Assembly: GCA_030148425.1 (NCBI GenBank)
Contig: JASBTM010000008.1
Location: 736,285-800,284 of the forward strand
Direction of reading: 5' to 3'
DNA length: 64,000 nucleotides
Source: Hyphomicrobium sp.
GTDB taxonomy: Bacteria; Pseudomonadota; Alphaproteobacteria; Rhizobiales; Hyphomicrobiaceae
Of the stretch, positions 45,559 to 55,154 are shown piece after piece; the stretch's first letter is position 1; each line of letters opens with the position of its first letter. The position numbers were made by a program, and so were the translations under genes. The notes under the pieces were generated by a model. It ran no database searches and was not told where the DNA came from. It was given only the letters and a program-made list of their open reading frames with translations.

Positions 45559-47136
45559 GTGGCCTTTCGCCGCTCAGGCCTGCTATTCGGCGCGTTGGCG
45601 CTCGCTCTGTCGGTGTGTCTCAACGCCGACAAGATGACGGCCGCCGGCGAGCCCGACGAGCGCACGATCTCTTTCTATCACATCCACACCCAAGAGCGTC
45701 TCACCGTCGTCTACAAACGGAACGGCAAATACGTTCCGGAGGCGATGAAGCAGATCAACTACATCATGCGCGACTGGCGTAAGAACCAAATCAAGGAAAT
45801 CGCGCCCGCGACCATCGATCTTGCCTGGGAAATGCACGAAGAGCTCGGCTCCAAGGAGCCGATCAATATCATCTGCGGCTTCCGCTCGTCCGATACCAAC
45901 GAAATGCTGCGCCGTACCGTCGGCGGCCAGGCGAAACAGAGCCAGCACATCACCGGCAAAGCGATCGACATCACCTTCCCGGACATTCCGCTGAAGAAGA
46001 TGCGCTATTCCGCCTTGATCCGCGAACGCGGCGGCGTCGGCTACTACCCGACCTCCGGCATCCCGTTCGTGCACGTCGACACCGGCAACGTCCGCATGTG
46101 GCCGCGCATGCCGCGCATGGAACTCGCGTTGCTCTTTCCGAACGGCCGCTCGAAATACGTTCCGACTGACGGCCGTCCCATCACCCCGGCGGACGTTACG
46201 GTTGCGCGCAGCAAATTTGGCGAACTCGCGACGCAGGTCGCCGAGTTTTTCCATGATCGCCGCACGCCCGGAACCTCACGCACGATGGTTGCGTCCGTCG
46301 CTGTCGCTCCTCCGAAGAAGAGCCTCAGCGTCGTTGCGTCCCTTGGCCTTCCCGGACACCAGCCCCCGCCCGATGGATCGACGCGCCGGAATATCAATCT
46401 GACGACCGAACCCGATCCGGCGCCTACTCCTCCGGTGCGGCCGTTCGCGCCTGCTACGACCCTCGCCTCGCTTGATTCGAGCGCCGACGCTGAATCCGAC
46501 GCTGCAGAGCAGCCCCACCTGATCGCGTCTCCGAAGCCCGTCGACCGGTCTTCGCACTTCACGCTTCCGTCGAAAGCCGACCGCGGAAAGCTCGATGCAC
46601 TGGTAACGGCCGCCGCGTCGATTCCCGCTCCCGAACTCGTCCAGGGACCGAGACCCGCCGTCAGGCCTCAGAAGGCCCTCGCCGCAGCAGCATTGGCTGA
46701 AAATCGCAAACCGGCCTCCGGGCCTATCGCCCAGGTCGCAAGTCTCGACCCGTCGGCAGGCACCGTCGGCGACATGCGGCCCGCAAGCTTGAACGATTGG
46801 GCGCAAGCCCCGGCCTACGACGAAGACCACCCCGATGAGATGGCTTACCGGCCGTTCCCTCTCGCGCCGTTCCTCACCGACGGTCCGACAGCCCGCGACC
46901 AGCCGCTTGCGGCCATGCAGGCTCCCGACGTGGCGGCGACGCTTGACGTGCTCGATGATGTTGGCGGGATCGTTCCGATGAAATTCAGGCCCGGTCGCCA
47001 ACTCGCGGAAGCGATGTGGTGCGACAAGTTCCAGGGTAAGGCGGTCCACGCCGAAGCACTGACGGAAATCGAGCAGGGCCGGAAGAGCTTGGCGGCTGGC
47101 ATCGAGAGCCGCGCCGTTCAAACGAGCGCGCGCTGA
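45559..47136 (+). CDS. DUF882/YcbK-type murein peptidase (M15 family)
   Basis: The product has 525 residues. A signal peptide is followed by the peptidase domain to about residue 220: ICGFRSSDTNEMLRRTVG, SQHITGKAIDIT (zinc His and Asp) and PFVHVDTGNVRMWP (zinc His). The remaining 300 residues are disordered and Pro/Ala-rich. E. coli MepK of this family cuts 3-3 cross-links, which L,D-transpeptidases make; the neighbouring gene makes this pairing attractive. The start is GTG after a G-rich ribosome-binding site. Confidence 0.88.
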   Translation: MAFRRSGLLFGALALALSVCLNADKMTAAGEPDERTISFYHIHTQERLTVVYKRNGKYVPEAMKQINYIMRDWRKNQIKEIAPATIDLAWEMHEELGSKEPINIICGFRSSDTNEMLRRTVGGQAKQSQHITGKAIDITFPDIPLKKMRYSALIRERGGVGYYPTSGIPFVHVDTGNVRMWPRMPRMELALLFPNGRSKYVPTDGRPITPADVTVARSKFGELATQVAEFFHDRRTPGTSRTMVASVAVAPPKKSLSVVASLGLPGHQPPPDGSTRRNINLTTEPDPAPTPPVRPFAPATTLASLDSSADAESDAAEQPHLIASPKPVDRSSHFTLPSKADRGKLDALVTAAASIPAPELVQGPRPAVRPQKALAAAALAENRKPASGPIAQVASLDPSAGTVGDMRPASLNDWAQAPAYDEDHPDEMAYRPFPLAPFLTDGPTARDQPLAAMQAPDVAATLDVLDDVGGIVPMKFRPGRQLAEAMWCDKFQGKAVHAEALTEIEQGRKSLAAGIESRAVQTSAR

Positions 47137-47148
47137 CGGCCGTCACTA

Positions 47149-48078
47149 TTAGGCAGTAACGGTCGCGGCCCCACGCTTGAGCGACACCTTGCCCGCTTCG
47201 TCGACAAGCTTCGCCAACGCCATGAAATCGTCGCGACGCGGGCTCGACCGCCGCCACGCCAACCCGATGGTCCTCGACGGCTCCGGCTCGACGAAGCGGA
47301 TCACCTTGATCTGGCGGGCACGTCCCTCGACACCGAGACAGATCTCGGGAAGCAGCGTAATTCCAAAGCCCGCCGACACCATCTCGACAATCGTCGACAA
47401 ACTCGAAGCGCCGAAAGTATTGACGTCGTCGACTTGCTGCAGACTGCAATAGGTCAGCGCCTGATCGCGCAGGCAGTGGCCTTCTTCCAGCAACAACAAA
47501 CGATCGTGCTCGACCATCTCCTTGGTAGCGCGCACGCGCCCCGAAAGCTTTCGCTCCTCCGGAAGGGCAAGCAGGAACCGGTCTTCAAAAATCGCCTGCG
47601 TTTCAAGATCGGAGTTCCGGATCGGCAGCGCGAGAAGAAGAACGTCCAGTTTTCCTTCGACCAGCTCCTCCGTCAGAATGTGCGTTTGTGTCTCTCGCAC
47701 GTGCAGCTCGAGGTCGGGATGGTTCTGCTTCAGAAGCGGCAGAAGCTGCGGCAAAAGATACGGCGCGACCGAAGGAATGACCCCGAGCCGCAGTGTGCCC
47801 GACAGAATTCCCCCAGCGTGCTGCGCGTAATCGACGAGATTGCGGACGTCATTGAGCAGGCGCTGCGCTCGCTGGGCGATCTCCTCCCCCTTTGGCGTCA
47901 GCTTGATGCCGCTGCGCGTGCGCTCGACGAGCGCGATGCCGAGCGAAGCTTCGAGATCCTGAATCTGCATCGACAGAGCCGGCTGCGTCACCGCGCAGGC
48001 ATCCGCCGCGCGGCCGAAATGCTGCTCGCGGGCCAGGGCGTCGAAATACCGGAGTTGCTTGAGTGTGACGTGTATCAT
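47149..48078 (-). CDS. oxyR: OxyR hydrogen peroxide sensor-regulator
   Basis: The product has 309 residues. The LysR helix-turn-helix reads QHFGRAADACAVTQPALSMQ. The effector domain has Cys202 and Cys211 in EEGHCLRDQALTYCSL, with the same 9-residue spacing as the redox pair Cys199/Cys208 of E. coli OxyR. It activates peroxide defence genes when the pair is oxidised. The start at 48078 fits family length. No catalase or peroxiredoxin gene is next to it. Confidence 0.9.
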   Translation of the reverse strand: MIHVTLKQLRYFDALAREQHFGRAADACAVTQPALSMQIQDLEASLGIALVERTRSGIKLTPKGEEIAQRAQRLLNDVRNLVDYAQHAGGILSGTLRLGVIPSVAPYLLPQLLPLLKQNHPDLELHVRETQTHILTEELVEGKLDVLLLALPIRNSDLETQAIFEDRFLLALPEERKLSGRVRATKEMVEHDRLLLLEEGHCLRDQALTYCSLQQVDDVNTFGASSLSTIVEMVSAGFGITLLPEICLGVEGRARQIKVIRFVEPEPSRTIGLAWRRSSPRRDDFMALAKLVDEAGKVSLKRGAATVTA

Positions 48079-48382
48079 CAGAAGGTCTAATGCCCAGGAC
48101 AAGAAATCACGATTTGTCCTTATCACGACCGGCAGATATCGTGAATACGAAGACGCGCGGATTCAATCACATTTCCGAGCGCACCAAGACGGCGGCCCAA
48201 AAGGCCGTCATCGCCAGCGCCGCCTGCTCCCAGCGCCGAATGGGGACGGGCGGCGCTGATTATTTTTGATGGGCGACCACGCGGGCGGCCGACTCCTCGC
48301 CGGGCAATGGCCCTGCGCCAGCATCCATCGGATTGTCGTCTTAGGCCCGGCTTTCCCCAGCACTCTGGCCGGGAAACAAATC
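48079..48382. other. Intergenic region with a weak 42-codon ORF
   Basis: A GTG frame at 48141-48269 (+) would encode 42 residues (start NTKTRGFNHISERTKTAAQK), but no ribosome-binding site is present. A GC-rich inverted repeat (about CAGCGCCGCC with GGGCGGCGCTG) ends near 48260, followed by ATTATTTTT, and resembles a terminator on the plus strand. A small RNA here is possible but unsupported. Confidence 0.35.
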
Positions 48383-48679
48383 TTACTCCGCGGCCATCAT
48401 GGCGTCGGCGATGGTGTCCGTATTGATGGGGCCGTCGAGCATCCCCAGAGCGTGCATATAGACTTCCAGGATGCTCTCTTCTTCCTGGCGCTCTTGATTG
48501 CTCTTTTTGCGCAACCGAACGATCTGGCGCAGCGCCTTAACGTCGAAGCCAACGGCTTTCGCCTCAGTGTACTTGTCGCGAATATCGGCGCCGAGCTGCT
48601 TCTTTTCCTCTTCGAGGCGTTCGATCTGCTCGACGAACTGGCGCAACTGATTTTGCGCCGAGGCTTGAAGCGTGCTCAT
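48383..48679 (-). CDS. GapR-family DNA-binding protein (DUF2312)
   Basis: The product has 98 residues. QLRQFVEQIERLEEEKKQL and DVKALRQIVRLRKKSNQERQ match GapR, a nucleoid-associated protein of alphaproteobacteria that clamps overtwisted AT-rich DNA and helps replication. Length and sequence are typical throughout. Confidence 0.93.
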   Translation of the reverse strand: MSTLQASAQNQLRQFVEQIERLEEEKKQLGADIRDKYTEAKAVGFDVKALRQIVRLRKKSNQERQEEESILEVYMHALGMLDGPINTDTIADAMMAAE

Positions 48680-48872
48680 GGAAACTCCTGCTGTCTTAAG
48701 TCTCCCGACGCTAGCGGCGGGAGAGGGTCACAGCAAGGCGGCCGAGCCCGCAATCCAAAGGGATAAATTCAGTCTTCTCTCTTGACGTTGTATATGTCGC
48801 GCAATCGATTTTGAGTCGGCCCCGGAAAGCGGCGAACGGCCGGGCTCGCGGAACGCGAGGCACTACGAGTTA

Positions 48873-49184
48873 TCAAAAATGATCTTTCGGCCGATTTTGC
48901 TCGAACGCGACCTGCTTTTCGGCCGAAGCATCCGTCTGATACTTGGCTTTCCACTCTTTGAACGGCATCCCGTAGACGATCTCCCGGGCCTCATCCTTCG
49001 AAAGCTCGAGCCCCTTTGCACCGGCCGCATCCGACATCCACGTCGAAAGGCAATTCCGGCAAAATCCGGCCAGATTCATCATATCGATGTTCTGAACATC
49101 CGTACGCGTCCGCAAATGCTCGACGAGACGGCGAAAGACAGCCGCCTCAAGCTCGACGGTCGTTTGCGGATCGAAAGTCTTCAT
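48873..49184 (-). CDS. DUF1244 protein
   Basis: The product has 103 residues. NIDMMNLAGFCRNCLSTWM with its CxxC and EAREIVYGMPFKEWKAKYQ define DUF1244. Function unknown; the CxxC may bind metal. The ATG at 49184 follows AGGAG. Its closeness to gapR, DUF1036 and pyruvate kinase genes is a common alphaproteobacterial arrangement. Confidence 0.88.
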   Translation of the reverse strand: MKTFDPQTTVELEAAVFRRLVEHLRTRTDVQNIDMMNLAGFCRNCLSTWMSDAAGAKGLELSKDEAREIVYGMPFKEWKAKYQTDASAEKQVAFEQNRPKDHF

Positions 49185-49358
49185 TGGCCAACTCCTGGAC
49201 CGGCGGGTTCCGGTGCGGCCTAGACATAAGCAGCATTCCGGCCCGCTGGAACCCCCGGCTATGCTGCGGCCTCTGATGCCTTGACGCGCGCGGAGCGTTT
49301 GCGCAAACCAGACCCCCAATAATCAGATAACAACCAGGCAATGGCCAGGGGAGACGCT

Positions 49359-50654
49359 ATGAAAGACGGCACGAACGGCGGCGTCCGCGAGATTTTGAGT
49401 ACGCTGTTCGAAACCGCGTACCGGACAGCCCATCCGGCCGTCGCCCTCCCCTCTCACCTGCCGAAGGTCCCCGCTGGCGGCCGGATCATCGTCATCGGCG
49501 CCGGAAAAGGCTCGGCCGCCATGGCTGTCGCAGCGGAAGAACACTACATCGCGACCAGCGAGGCCGACAAAATCTCCGGCCTTATTTCGACGCGCCACGG
49601 CTTCGGCCTCCCGACCAAGATCATCGAGATCCTGGAAGCCGGGCATCCCGTGCCGGACGCCAATTCCATCGTCGGCGCCGAACGCGCCATCGCGCTCGCC
49701 AAAAGCGCCGGACCGAACGACCTCGTTCTCTGCCTGCTCTCGGGCGGCGCATCGGCGATCTGGGCGGCTCCGGTTCCGGGCGTCAGCTTCGAAGCCAAGC
49801 AAGCGCTGACAAAGCAGCTGCTGAAGTCCGGCGCACCGATCTCAGAAATGAATTGCGTCAGAAAGCATCTTTCCGAGGTCAAAGGCGGCAAGCTCGCGGC
49901 AGCCGTTTATCCCGCCCGCCTGTTGACGCTCGCGATCTCCGACGTGCCAGGCGACAACCCCGACGAAATCGGTTCCGGCCCGACGGTCGCCGACCGTTCG
50001 ACACTGGCGGACGCACGCGCCGTGCTTGCAAAATGGAACATCACGCCATCGCCCGAAATCGCAGCCGCGCTCAACGATCCGAAGAACGAAACGCTGAAGG
50101 CTGGCGATCCTAGGCTCGCAAATTCAACTTATGAAATCGTCGCCGCTCCGCGCGCTTCGATCGAAGCGGCGGCCGTCATCGCCCGAGATCTTGGCTACCG
50201 TGTCATAACGCTTGGCGACGACCTCGAGGGTGAAGCGCGCCAGGTGGCAAGAACGCACGCACAGATGGCGCTTGAAGCGAAAAGCAAGGGCGAGAAAGTC
50301 GCCATCATGTCCGGCGGCGAATTGACCGTTACGGTTCGTGGCAACGGCTCGGGCGGCCCCAACCAGGAATATGCGCTCGGCCTCGCGATTGCGCTGAATG
50401 GCGTATCCGGCATTTCGGGACTCGCCGGCGACACCGACGGCATCGACGGGGGCGGCGGCCATGCAGGCGACCCGGCCGGAGCCATAGTCTTTTCCGACAC
50501 TCTCACTCGCGCCGCGGCACAAAATCTCAATGCCGCCAAGTTCCTGGAGAACAACGACTCGACGGGTTTCTTCCGCCCCCTGGGCGATCTTATTCTGTGT
50601 GGCCCGACCCAAACCAACGTCAACGATTTCCGGGTTGTCTTGGTCGATCCGTGA
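49359..50654 (+). CDS. gckA: Type-2 glycerate kinase (MOFRL family)
   Basis: The product has 431 residues. It phosphorylates D-glycerate to 2-phosphoglycerate. GGRIIVIGAGKGSAAMAVAA, LCLLSGGASAIWAAP and NCVRKHLSEVKGGKLA are family signatures; the C-terminal MOFRL domain has GNGSGGPNQEYALGLA and GDTDGIDGGGGHAGD. In methylotrophs using the serine cycle this step is essential, which fits the xoxF in the window. The start at 49359 follows CAGGGGAG. Older annotations call it hydroxypyruvate reductase TtuD. Confidence 0.9.
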   Translation: MKDGTNGGVREILSTLFETAYRTAHPAVALPSHLPKVPAGGRIIVIGAGKGSAAMAVAAEEHYIATSEADKISGLISTRHGFGLPTKIIEILEAGHPVPDANSIVGAERAIALAKSAGPNDLVLCLLSGGASAIWAAPVPGVSFEAKQALTKQLLKSGAPISEMNCVRKHLSEVKGGKLAAAVYPARLLTLAISDVPGDNPDEIGSGPTVADRSTLADARAVLAKWNITPSPEIAAALNDPKNETLKAGDPRLANSTYEIVAAPRASIEAAAVIARDLGYRVITLGDDLEGEARQVARTHAQMALEAKSKGEKVAIMSGGELTVTVRGNGSGGPNQEYALGLAIALNGVSGISGLAGDTDGIDGGGGHAGDPAGAIVFSDTLTRAAAQNLNAAKFLENNDSTGFFRPLGDLILCGPTQTNVNDFRVVLVDP

Positions 50655-50724
50655 AATGCGAAAGACGTGGGCGACGGCCGAGCGTGAGCAGCCCCCTCGA
50701 CATCGAGTTTTGGAGCCACGGACT

Positions 50725-51168
50725 TTGCCATCCCGCTTTTTCTTGCGCGCCCTCGCCAGACACGCCGTAATTTGGCTGAGCCTGTGCTTTGCGACTGCCG
50801 CTCATGCGGACATGAAGCTCTGCAATGCAACGTCGAGCCGCGTAGGAGTTGCGATCGGCTACCAGGACACCACCGGCTGGGCGACGGAAGGATGGTGGAA
50901 TATTGCATCGCAGACCTGCGAGACGCTTTTAAAAGGTGGACTGCCGAGCCGTTACGTTTATGTCCATGCAGTCGACTACGATCGCGGTGGCGAATGGGGC
51001 GGCAAAAACGACATGTGTACGACAGAAAAGTCCTTTGCCATCCGGGGGGTTCAGGATTGCGTAAAACGCGGATATAAGCGCACCGGATTTTTCGAAGTAG
51101 ATACCGGTGAGGCGAAAGAGTGGACCATCCGCCTTACCGATCCGGGCCAAGGAAAAGCAGACAAATGA
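50725..51168 (+). CDS. Secreted DUF1036 protein
   Basis: The product has 147 residues. The TTG at 50725 with GGAG nine bases upstream gives a clean signal peptide ending FATAAHA/DMK; an ATG at 50656 would add 23 residues. DUF1036 blocks: LCNATSSRVGVAIGYQDT, WATEGWWNIASQTCETLL and RYVYVHAVDYDRGGEW. Four cysteines suggest disulfides. Function unknown. The pyruvate kinase start overlaps its stop as ATGA. Confidence 0.85.
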   Translation: MPSRFFLRALARHAVIWLSLCFATAAHADMKLCNATSSRVGVAIGYQDTTGWATEGWWNIASQTCETLLKGGLPSRYVYVHAVDYDRGGEWGGKNDMCTTEKSFAIRGVQDCVKRGYKRTGFFEVDTGEAKEWTIRLTDPGQGKADK

Positions 51169-52610
51169 GACGCAATCGTCGGGTCAAGATCGTAGCAACG
51201 CTTGGCCCCGCGTCGGCTGCGCCTGAAATGGTCGAGCGGCTGTTCATGGCTGGTGTGGACGTTTTCCGCATCAACATGAGTCACTCGACGCACGACGGCT
51301 CGAAGGTGCTCTACAATACCGTACGCGCCTGCGCTGCCCGCCATCGCCACCCCATCGGCATTCTGGCCGACTTGCAAGGCCCGAAGTTTCGTGTCGGCAG
51401 TTTCGATGCAGGTCGCGTGAACGTGCCGACCGGCGCAATCTTCAAATTCGACCGCGACGAGACGCTTGGCACCGAAGAACGCGTCTACCTGCCCCATCCG
51501 CAGATTTTTGACGCGATCCAGCCCGGGCACAACTTGGTGCTCGATGACGGTAAGCTCCGCATGCGCGTCGTCGAAGCGTCGCCCGTGCAGATTAAGGCCG
51601 AGGTTACGACGGGCGGCATGCTCGCGAGCCGCAAGGGCATCTCGATGCCCGACACGCTGCTGGCGATCAGCCCGCTGACCGAAAAAGACAAAGAAGACTT
51701 GGCCCACGCGCTGAAGCTCGGCGTCGATTGGGTCGCGCTATCGTTCGTTCAGCGCGCCGAGGACGTTCACGAGGTTCGCCGCCTCATCGGCAATCGCGCG
51801 GCGATCATGTCGAAGATCGAAAAGCCCTCTGCCGTCGCAGCGCTCGAAGAGGTGATTGCGGCATCAGACGGCATCATGGTCGCGCGCGGCGATCTCGGCG
51901 TCGAAATGCCGGTCGAGAAGGTGCCGGGCATCCAGAAGAAGATCACGCGTCTGTCTCGCGCTGCGGGTAAGCCCGTGATCGTCGCGACGCAGATGCTCGA
52001 AAGCATGATCTCGTCGCCGATGCCGACGCGCGCCGAAGTTTCCGACGTTGCGACCGCAGTGTTCGACGGCGCCGATGCCATCATGCTCTCCGCCGAAAGC
52101 GCAGTCGGCCAGTTCCCGGTCGAAGCCATCCAGATGATGGACAAGATCGCGCGCGAGGTCGAGCACGATCCGGTTTACGAGCCGATGCTCTACGCGACCC
52201 AGACGGAACCGCAGCCGACGGGCGCCGACGCCATCGCAGCCGCTGCTTCAGCCATTGCCGACACAGTGCGCCTGGGCGCCATCGTCTGCTACACGGCGAC
52301 GGGTTCGACCGTCCTTCGCGTCACCCGCGAACGTCCGGGCATTCCGGTCATTGGCCTGACGCCCGTTGAATCGACCGCACGGCGCTTGGCGCTCGTCTGG
52401 GGCGTGCACACGATCCTGACGGGCGACCCGGAGAACCTCTCGCACATGGTTCGCAAGGCTTGCCGCATCGCGTTCGAAGAAGGCCTGGTGAAGGCTCGCG
52501 AAGGCATCCTGATCACGGCAGGCATCCCGCTCGGCAGCCCCGGCGCGACGAACATGATCCGCATCGCCTTCGTCGACGATTCCGGCGCGCCGATCGCGGA
52601 AGAGGTTTGA
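51165..52610 (+). CDS. pyk: Pyruvate kinase
   Basis: The product has 481 residues. It converts phosphoenolpyruvate and ADP to pyruvate and ATP. RRVKIVATLGPAS opens it, MAGVDVFRINMSHS and GILADLQGPKFRVG follow, and the signature AIMSKIEKPSAV is present. The metal site is DGIMVARGDLGVEMP. It is coupled to DUF1036 by an ATGA overlap. Confidence 0.96.
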   Translation: MRRNRRVKIVATLGPASAAPEMVERLFMAGVDVFRINMSHSTHDGSKVLYNTVRACAARHRHPIGILADLQGPKFRVGSFDAGRVNVPTGAIFKFDRDETLGTEERVYLPHPQIFDAIQPGHNLVLDDGKLRMRVVEASPVQIKAEVTTGGMLASRKGISMPDTLLAISPLTEKDKEDLAHALKLGVDWVALSFVQRAEDVHEVRRLIGNRAAIMSKIEKPSAVAALEEVIAASDGIMVARGDLGVEMPVEKVPGIQKKITRLSRAAGKPVIVATQMLESMISSPMPTRAEVSDVATAVFDGADAIMLSAESAVGQFPVEAIQMMDKIAREVEHDPVYEPMLYATQTEPQPTGADAIAAAASAIADTVRLGAIVCYTATGSTVLRVTRERPGIPVIGLTPVESTARRLALVWGVHTILTGDPENLSHMVRKACRIAFEEGLVKAREGILITAGIPLGSPGATNMIRIAFVDDSGAPIAEEV

Positions 52611-52613
52611 ACC

Positions 52614-52759
52614 GTCATCCTCGAACGCGCGAGCATCGCGATGCGTGTTCGGGGATCCAGCATAAAACTCGTCAAAGACGCGATATTGAAGCCTTCGGCG
52701 ATTCTTGTGCTGGATCCCCGGCCTTCGACGCGCGTGCCGCACGCTCGGCCGAGGATGAC
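52614..52759. repeat. Long imperfect palindromic intergenic repeat
   Basis: Left arm 52614-52662 runs from GTCATCCTCG to GGGGATCCAGCA. Right arm 52708-52759 runs from TGCTGGATCCCC to GAGGATGAC. Ends and centres match perfectly, with mismatches between. It would form a ~50-bp hairpin just after pyruvate kinase. Such GGATCC-centred palindromes are typical dispersed repeats in Rhizobiales genomes; here it may double as a terminator or mRNA 3' stabiliser. Confidence 0.75.
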
Positions 52760-52768
52760 GTACAGCGC

Positions 52769-53491
52769 CTAAATCCCCTGCCCTTCGACTTCCTTCTTGA
52801 GTTCGTCTCGGGCCGTCTCGCCACCCTCGATGTTAGGGTGAACCTTCAGCAACTGGTTATAGACTTCCAGCGCGGCTTTCTTCTCGCCCATCAGCACGAG
52901 AATTTTCGCCATGCCGTCGAGCGCGCGGAAATGATTGGGCTCGAGCGCCAGCGCACGCCGCAGATCGCCCAGCGCCGCCGTGTAATTGTTCATGCGGTAT
53001 TCGACGTAGGCGCGGTGTGTCCACGCTTCCGCATACTGCGGCGCGAGTTCCACGGCGGCATCGAGGAACGGCAGCGCTCTGTCATTCTGATTCTGGGCCG
53101 AGAAAATCTCGCCGCGATCGATCAGAAGATTGACCGTATCGCCCCCTTCGAGACGCCACATCTTTTCGATGGCCGCGCCGATCTCGCCAGCCTGGCGGTG
53201 ATCGGGTTCAGTCGCGAGGTAGGCATAAAGATTGTCGAGGGTCTTGGAGACTTCGTCGGGCGACTTGGGCCAAGGCAAGCCCATCATCCCCGGCGGCCCT
53301 TTCTGCTGGGCCGCGGCTCCCGGAGAAGGCGCTGTCGGAGGTTTCGCAGCCGGCGGCTTCCGTGGCGCCGGAGCGGGAGCCTGTTGCTCGGGGAACGGCT
53401 GCGTCTTCAAAAGCTCATCGTCGGCAGCAGCGTTAGCCGCGCCACCCGTAAGGCTGAGAAGAACGATAAAAAGGCGAGCAGGAAGCATCAT
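52769..53491 (-). CDS. Periplasmic TPR-repeat protein
   Basis: The product has 240 residues. A signal peptide (LFIVLLSLTGGAANAAA) precedes a Pro-rich linker and about three TPR units (ALPFLDAAVELAPQYAEAW, AALGDLRRALALEPNHFRAL, AALEVYNQLLKVHPN). Probably a scaffold in the envelope. Two adjacent ATG codons (53491 and 53488) fit the GAGGC site; the second has better spacing. Confidence 0.83.
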   Translation of the reverse strand: MMLPARLFIVLLSLTGGAANAAADDELLKTQPFPEQQAPAPAPRKPPAAKPPTAPSPGAAAQQKGPPGMMGLPWPKSPDEVSKTLDNLYAYLATEPDHRQAGEIGAAIEKMWRLEGGDTVNLLIDRGEIFSAQNQNDRALPFLDAAVELAPQYAEAWTHRAYVEYRMNNYTAALGDLRRALALEPNHFRALDGMAKILVLMGEKKAALEVYNQLLKVHPNIEGGETARDELKKEVEGQGI

Positions 53492-53576
53492 GCCTCGAAG
53501 TTAATCGAGGCCGTCAGGCTGGTCAAAAAGACTCTCGTGAATTCGCGTTAACGTCGCGCACGGGAGGCGTCGTGCC

Positions 53577-53702
53577 TCAGCCCTGGCGAGCCTTGAAGCG
53601 GCGGTGAGTCTTGTTGATGACGTAGACGCGGCCCTTACGGCGCACAACGCGATTATCGCGGTGCCGCGAGCGCAGGGACTTCAGTGAATTTCTAACTTTC
53701 AT
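53577..53702 (-). CDS. rpmJ: 50S ribosomal protein L36
   Basis: The product has 41 residues: [18 protein letters not shown], then [19 protein letters not shown]. It is the cysteine-free (zinc-independent) L36 form that is common in alphaproteobacteria. Confidence 0.95.
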   Translation of the reverse strand: MKVRNSLKSLRSRHRDNRVVRRKGRVYVINKTHRRFKARQG

Positions 53703-53916
53703 AACGACACCGGTTAAAGATGGCAGTCCGCGAGGAGGTAGCCCTCCACGCCTCGCCATCGAAGAAAAGACGGAAGCCGGGCTTGTAACCGCCGGAACTC
53801 AGAAAAACAAGGCCCTCCAGCCGAAAAGTCGCGCGGGAAGATCCTTAAAGGTGCCCGGGACAGGCTGTGTCCAGAGAACAGTTGCCACAGGGTTCCCTGA
53901 TGGCGCGGGTACGCAC

Positions 53917-54882
53917 CTAATTCAGGACCGGCTTGCGCACAATGATCGCCGGAAAGACGCCATATCGCCCGCACTGGGACGGCAGAAAGTACTGCATCGA
54001 CAGCAGGGTATTCAGGAATAGCCGGCCGCGCCAATCGTCGCTCACGTATCTGCCCATGAACTCGTTATCGACCAGTCGATAGCAATCGTAAGAATATTCA
54101 AAAGGCCAATGCTGTTCTTCGAACCATTTCCGAGACTGCGGTTCGTCTGTACCCGGCGTGGGGATTTGCTCACGTTGGTTTTCCGAGAGGAGCGTCTGTT
54201 TATTGCGCGCAAATCTCGAGGCCAGCTTCTCGAGCCGCGACTCGATTCCGGAGTATTGCCACCGGTAAACGATGACAGCTACGCCGCCAGGCTTCAAAAT
54301 ACGCCAGAGTTCGAGAAAAGCTCGCATCTGCAGTTGGGCGGGCAACTGATAAATCAGATGGTTGCATGTAACCGCGTCGACGGATCCGTTCATCAGAGGA
54401 AGCTTCGTTACATCCCCACGAATGTAAATTCCTCGATCTCCGAGCTTTTGTTTGGCCTTACGTAGACCTGTAATGGAAAGGTCGATGCAGATCCGCTTCT
54501 CGAAATTTCGCCCGTAGCTCAGAAGCTCCGGATGGGCGATCGGACCACTCCCGACATCGACGATGTAATCGCCACCTTTATCGAAATACTTGGCTAAACG
54601 GGTAATGCAGTGGCTCGTATGCTCGAGCTGCGCATGATTGGAGCCATTATGCACAATGGTTTCTTTGAACGTACCATCGCCATCCTGTTCCCACCCGAAC
54701 GCATCGTAAAAGTTGATCGTCTCCGACGGCGTTGTCGGATCATTGTCATCGGGTAGAAGCTCTGCGATGCCATCGACGACGCGATAGCGCCTAGTTTCCC
54801 CCTCCGAAACATAGACGTCGCCCCGTCGCTGAAGAGGGCGACCGGTCACTGGACACCGGAAGATTTCATCCACACACAACAT
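53917..54882 (-). CDS. Class I SAM-dependent methyltransferase with Trm112-like N-terminus
   Basis: The product has 321 residues. The first ~50 residues (IFRCPVTGRPLQRRGDVYV) resemble a Trm112p-type zinc-ribbon-like module, though only one Cys remains in it. The methyltransferase domain follows: YIVDVGSGPIAHPELL (motif I), CIDLSITGLRKAKQKL, GDVTKLPLMNGSVDAVTCNH and RILKPGGVAVIVY. The C-terminal 100 residues are unassigned. Substrate unknown; no operon partner. Confidence 0.83.
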   Translation of the reverse strand: MLCVDEIFRCPVTGRPLQRRGDVYVSEGETRRYRVVDGIAELLPDDNDPTTPSETINFYDAFGWEQDGDGTFKETIVHNGSNHAQLEHTSHCITRLAKYFDKGGDYIVDVGSGPIAHPELLSYGRNFEKRICIDLSITGLRKAKQKLGDRGIYIRGDVTKLPLMNGSVDAVTCNHLIYQLPAQLQMRAFLELWRILKPGGVAVIVYRWQYSGIESRLEKLASRFARNKQTLLSENQREQIPTPGTDEPQSRKWFEEQHWPFEYSYDCYRLVDNEFMGRYVSDDWRGRLFLNTLLSMQYFLPSQCGRYGVFPAIIVRKPVLN

Positions 54883-55154
54883 GAGCGCATTTTACTGCGG
54901 CAAATTGATAAAAACCTATTCAGCCAATGGCGGTATTTCAGCAGAATTAGGCAGGGGAAGGCCTCACAGCCCTCTCAGTCAGCGCGACCGACTGTCTTTG
55001 ACTTTGAGATCGAGAATAGCGATCGAGGTCAATCGCTTATGGCGGCTCGGAGTGGCCGAGCCGCTTCGCTTGGCCCACTTCGACATGGAGCCGGAAGTCA
55101 TGAGGGAAGAGGTACGTTTCAATCCGGAATAACCAAAGAAACCAAAGGTTTCGA
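54883..55154. other. Intergenic region
   Basis: A perfect 9-bp inverted repeat (GCGGCTCGG/CCGAGCCGC) lies near 55041-55063 without a T-run. A plus-strand frame of 83 codons starting at 54881 has poor composition and no ribosome-binding site. Confidence 0.4.

Noticed and set aside
54881..55132. 83-codon plus-strand frame between the methyltransferase and tRNA-Val
   Set aside because: No ribosome-binding site, weak composition and no recognisable family.
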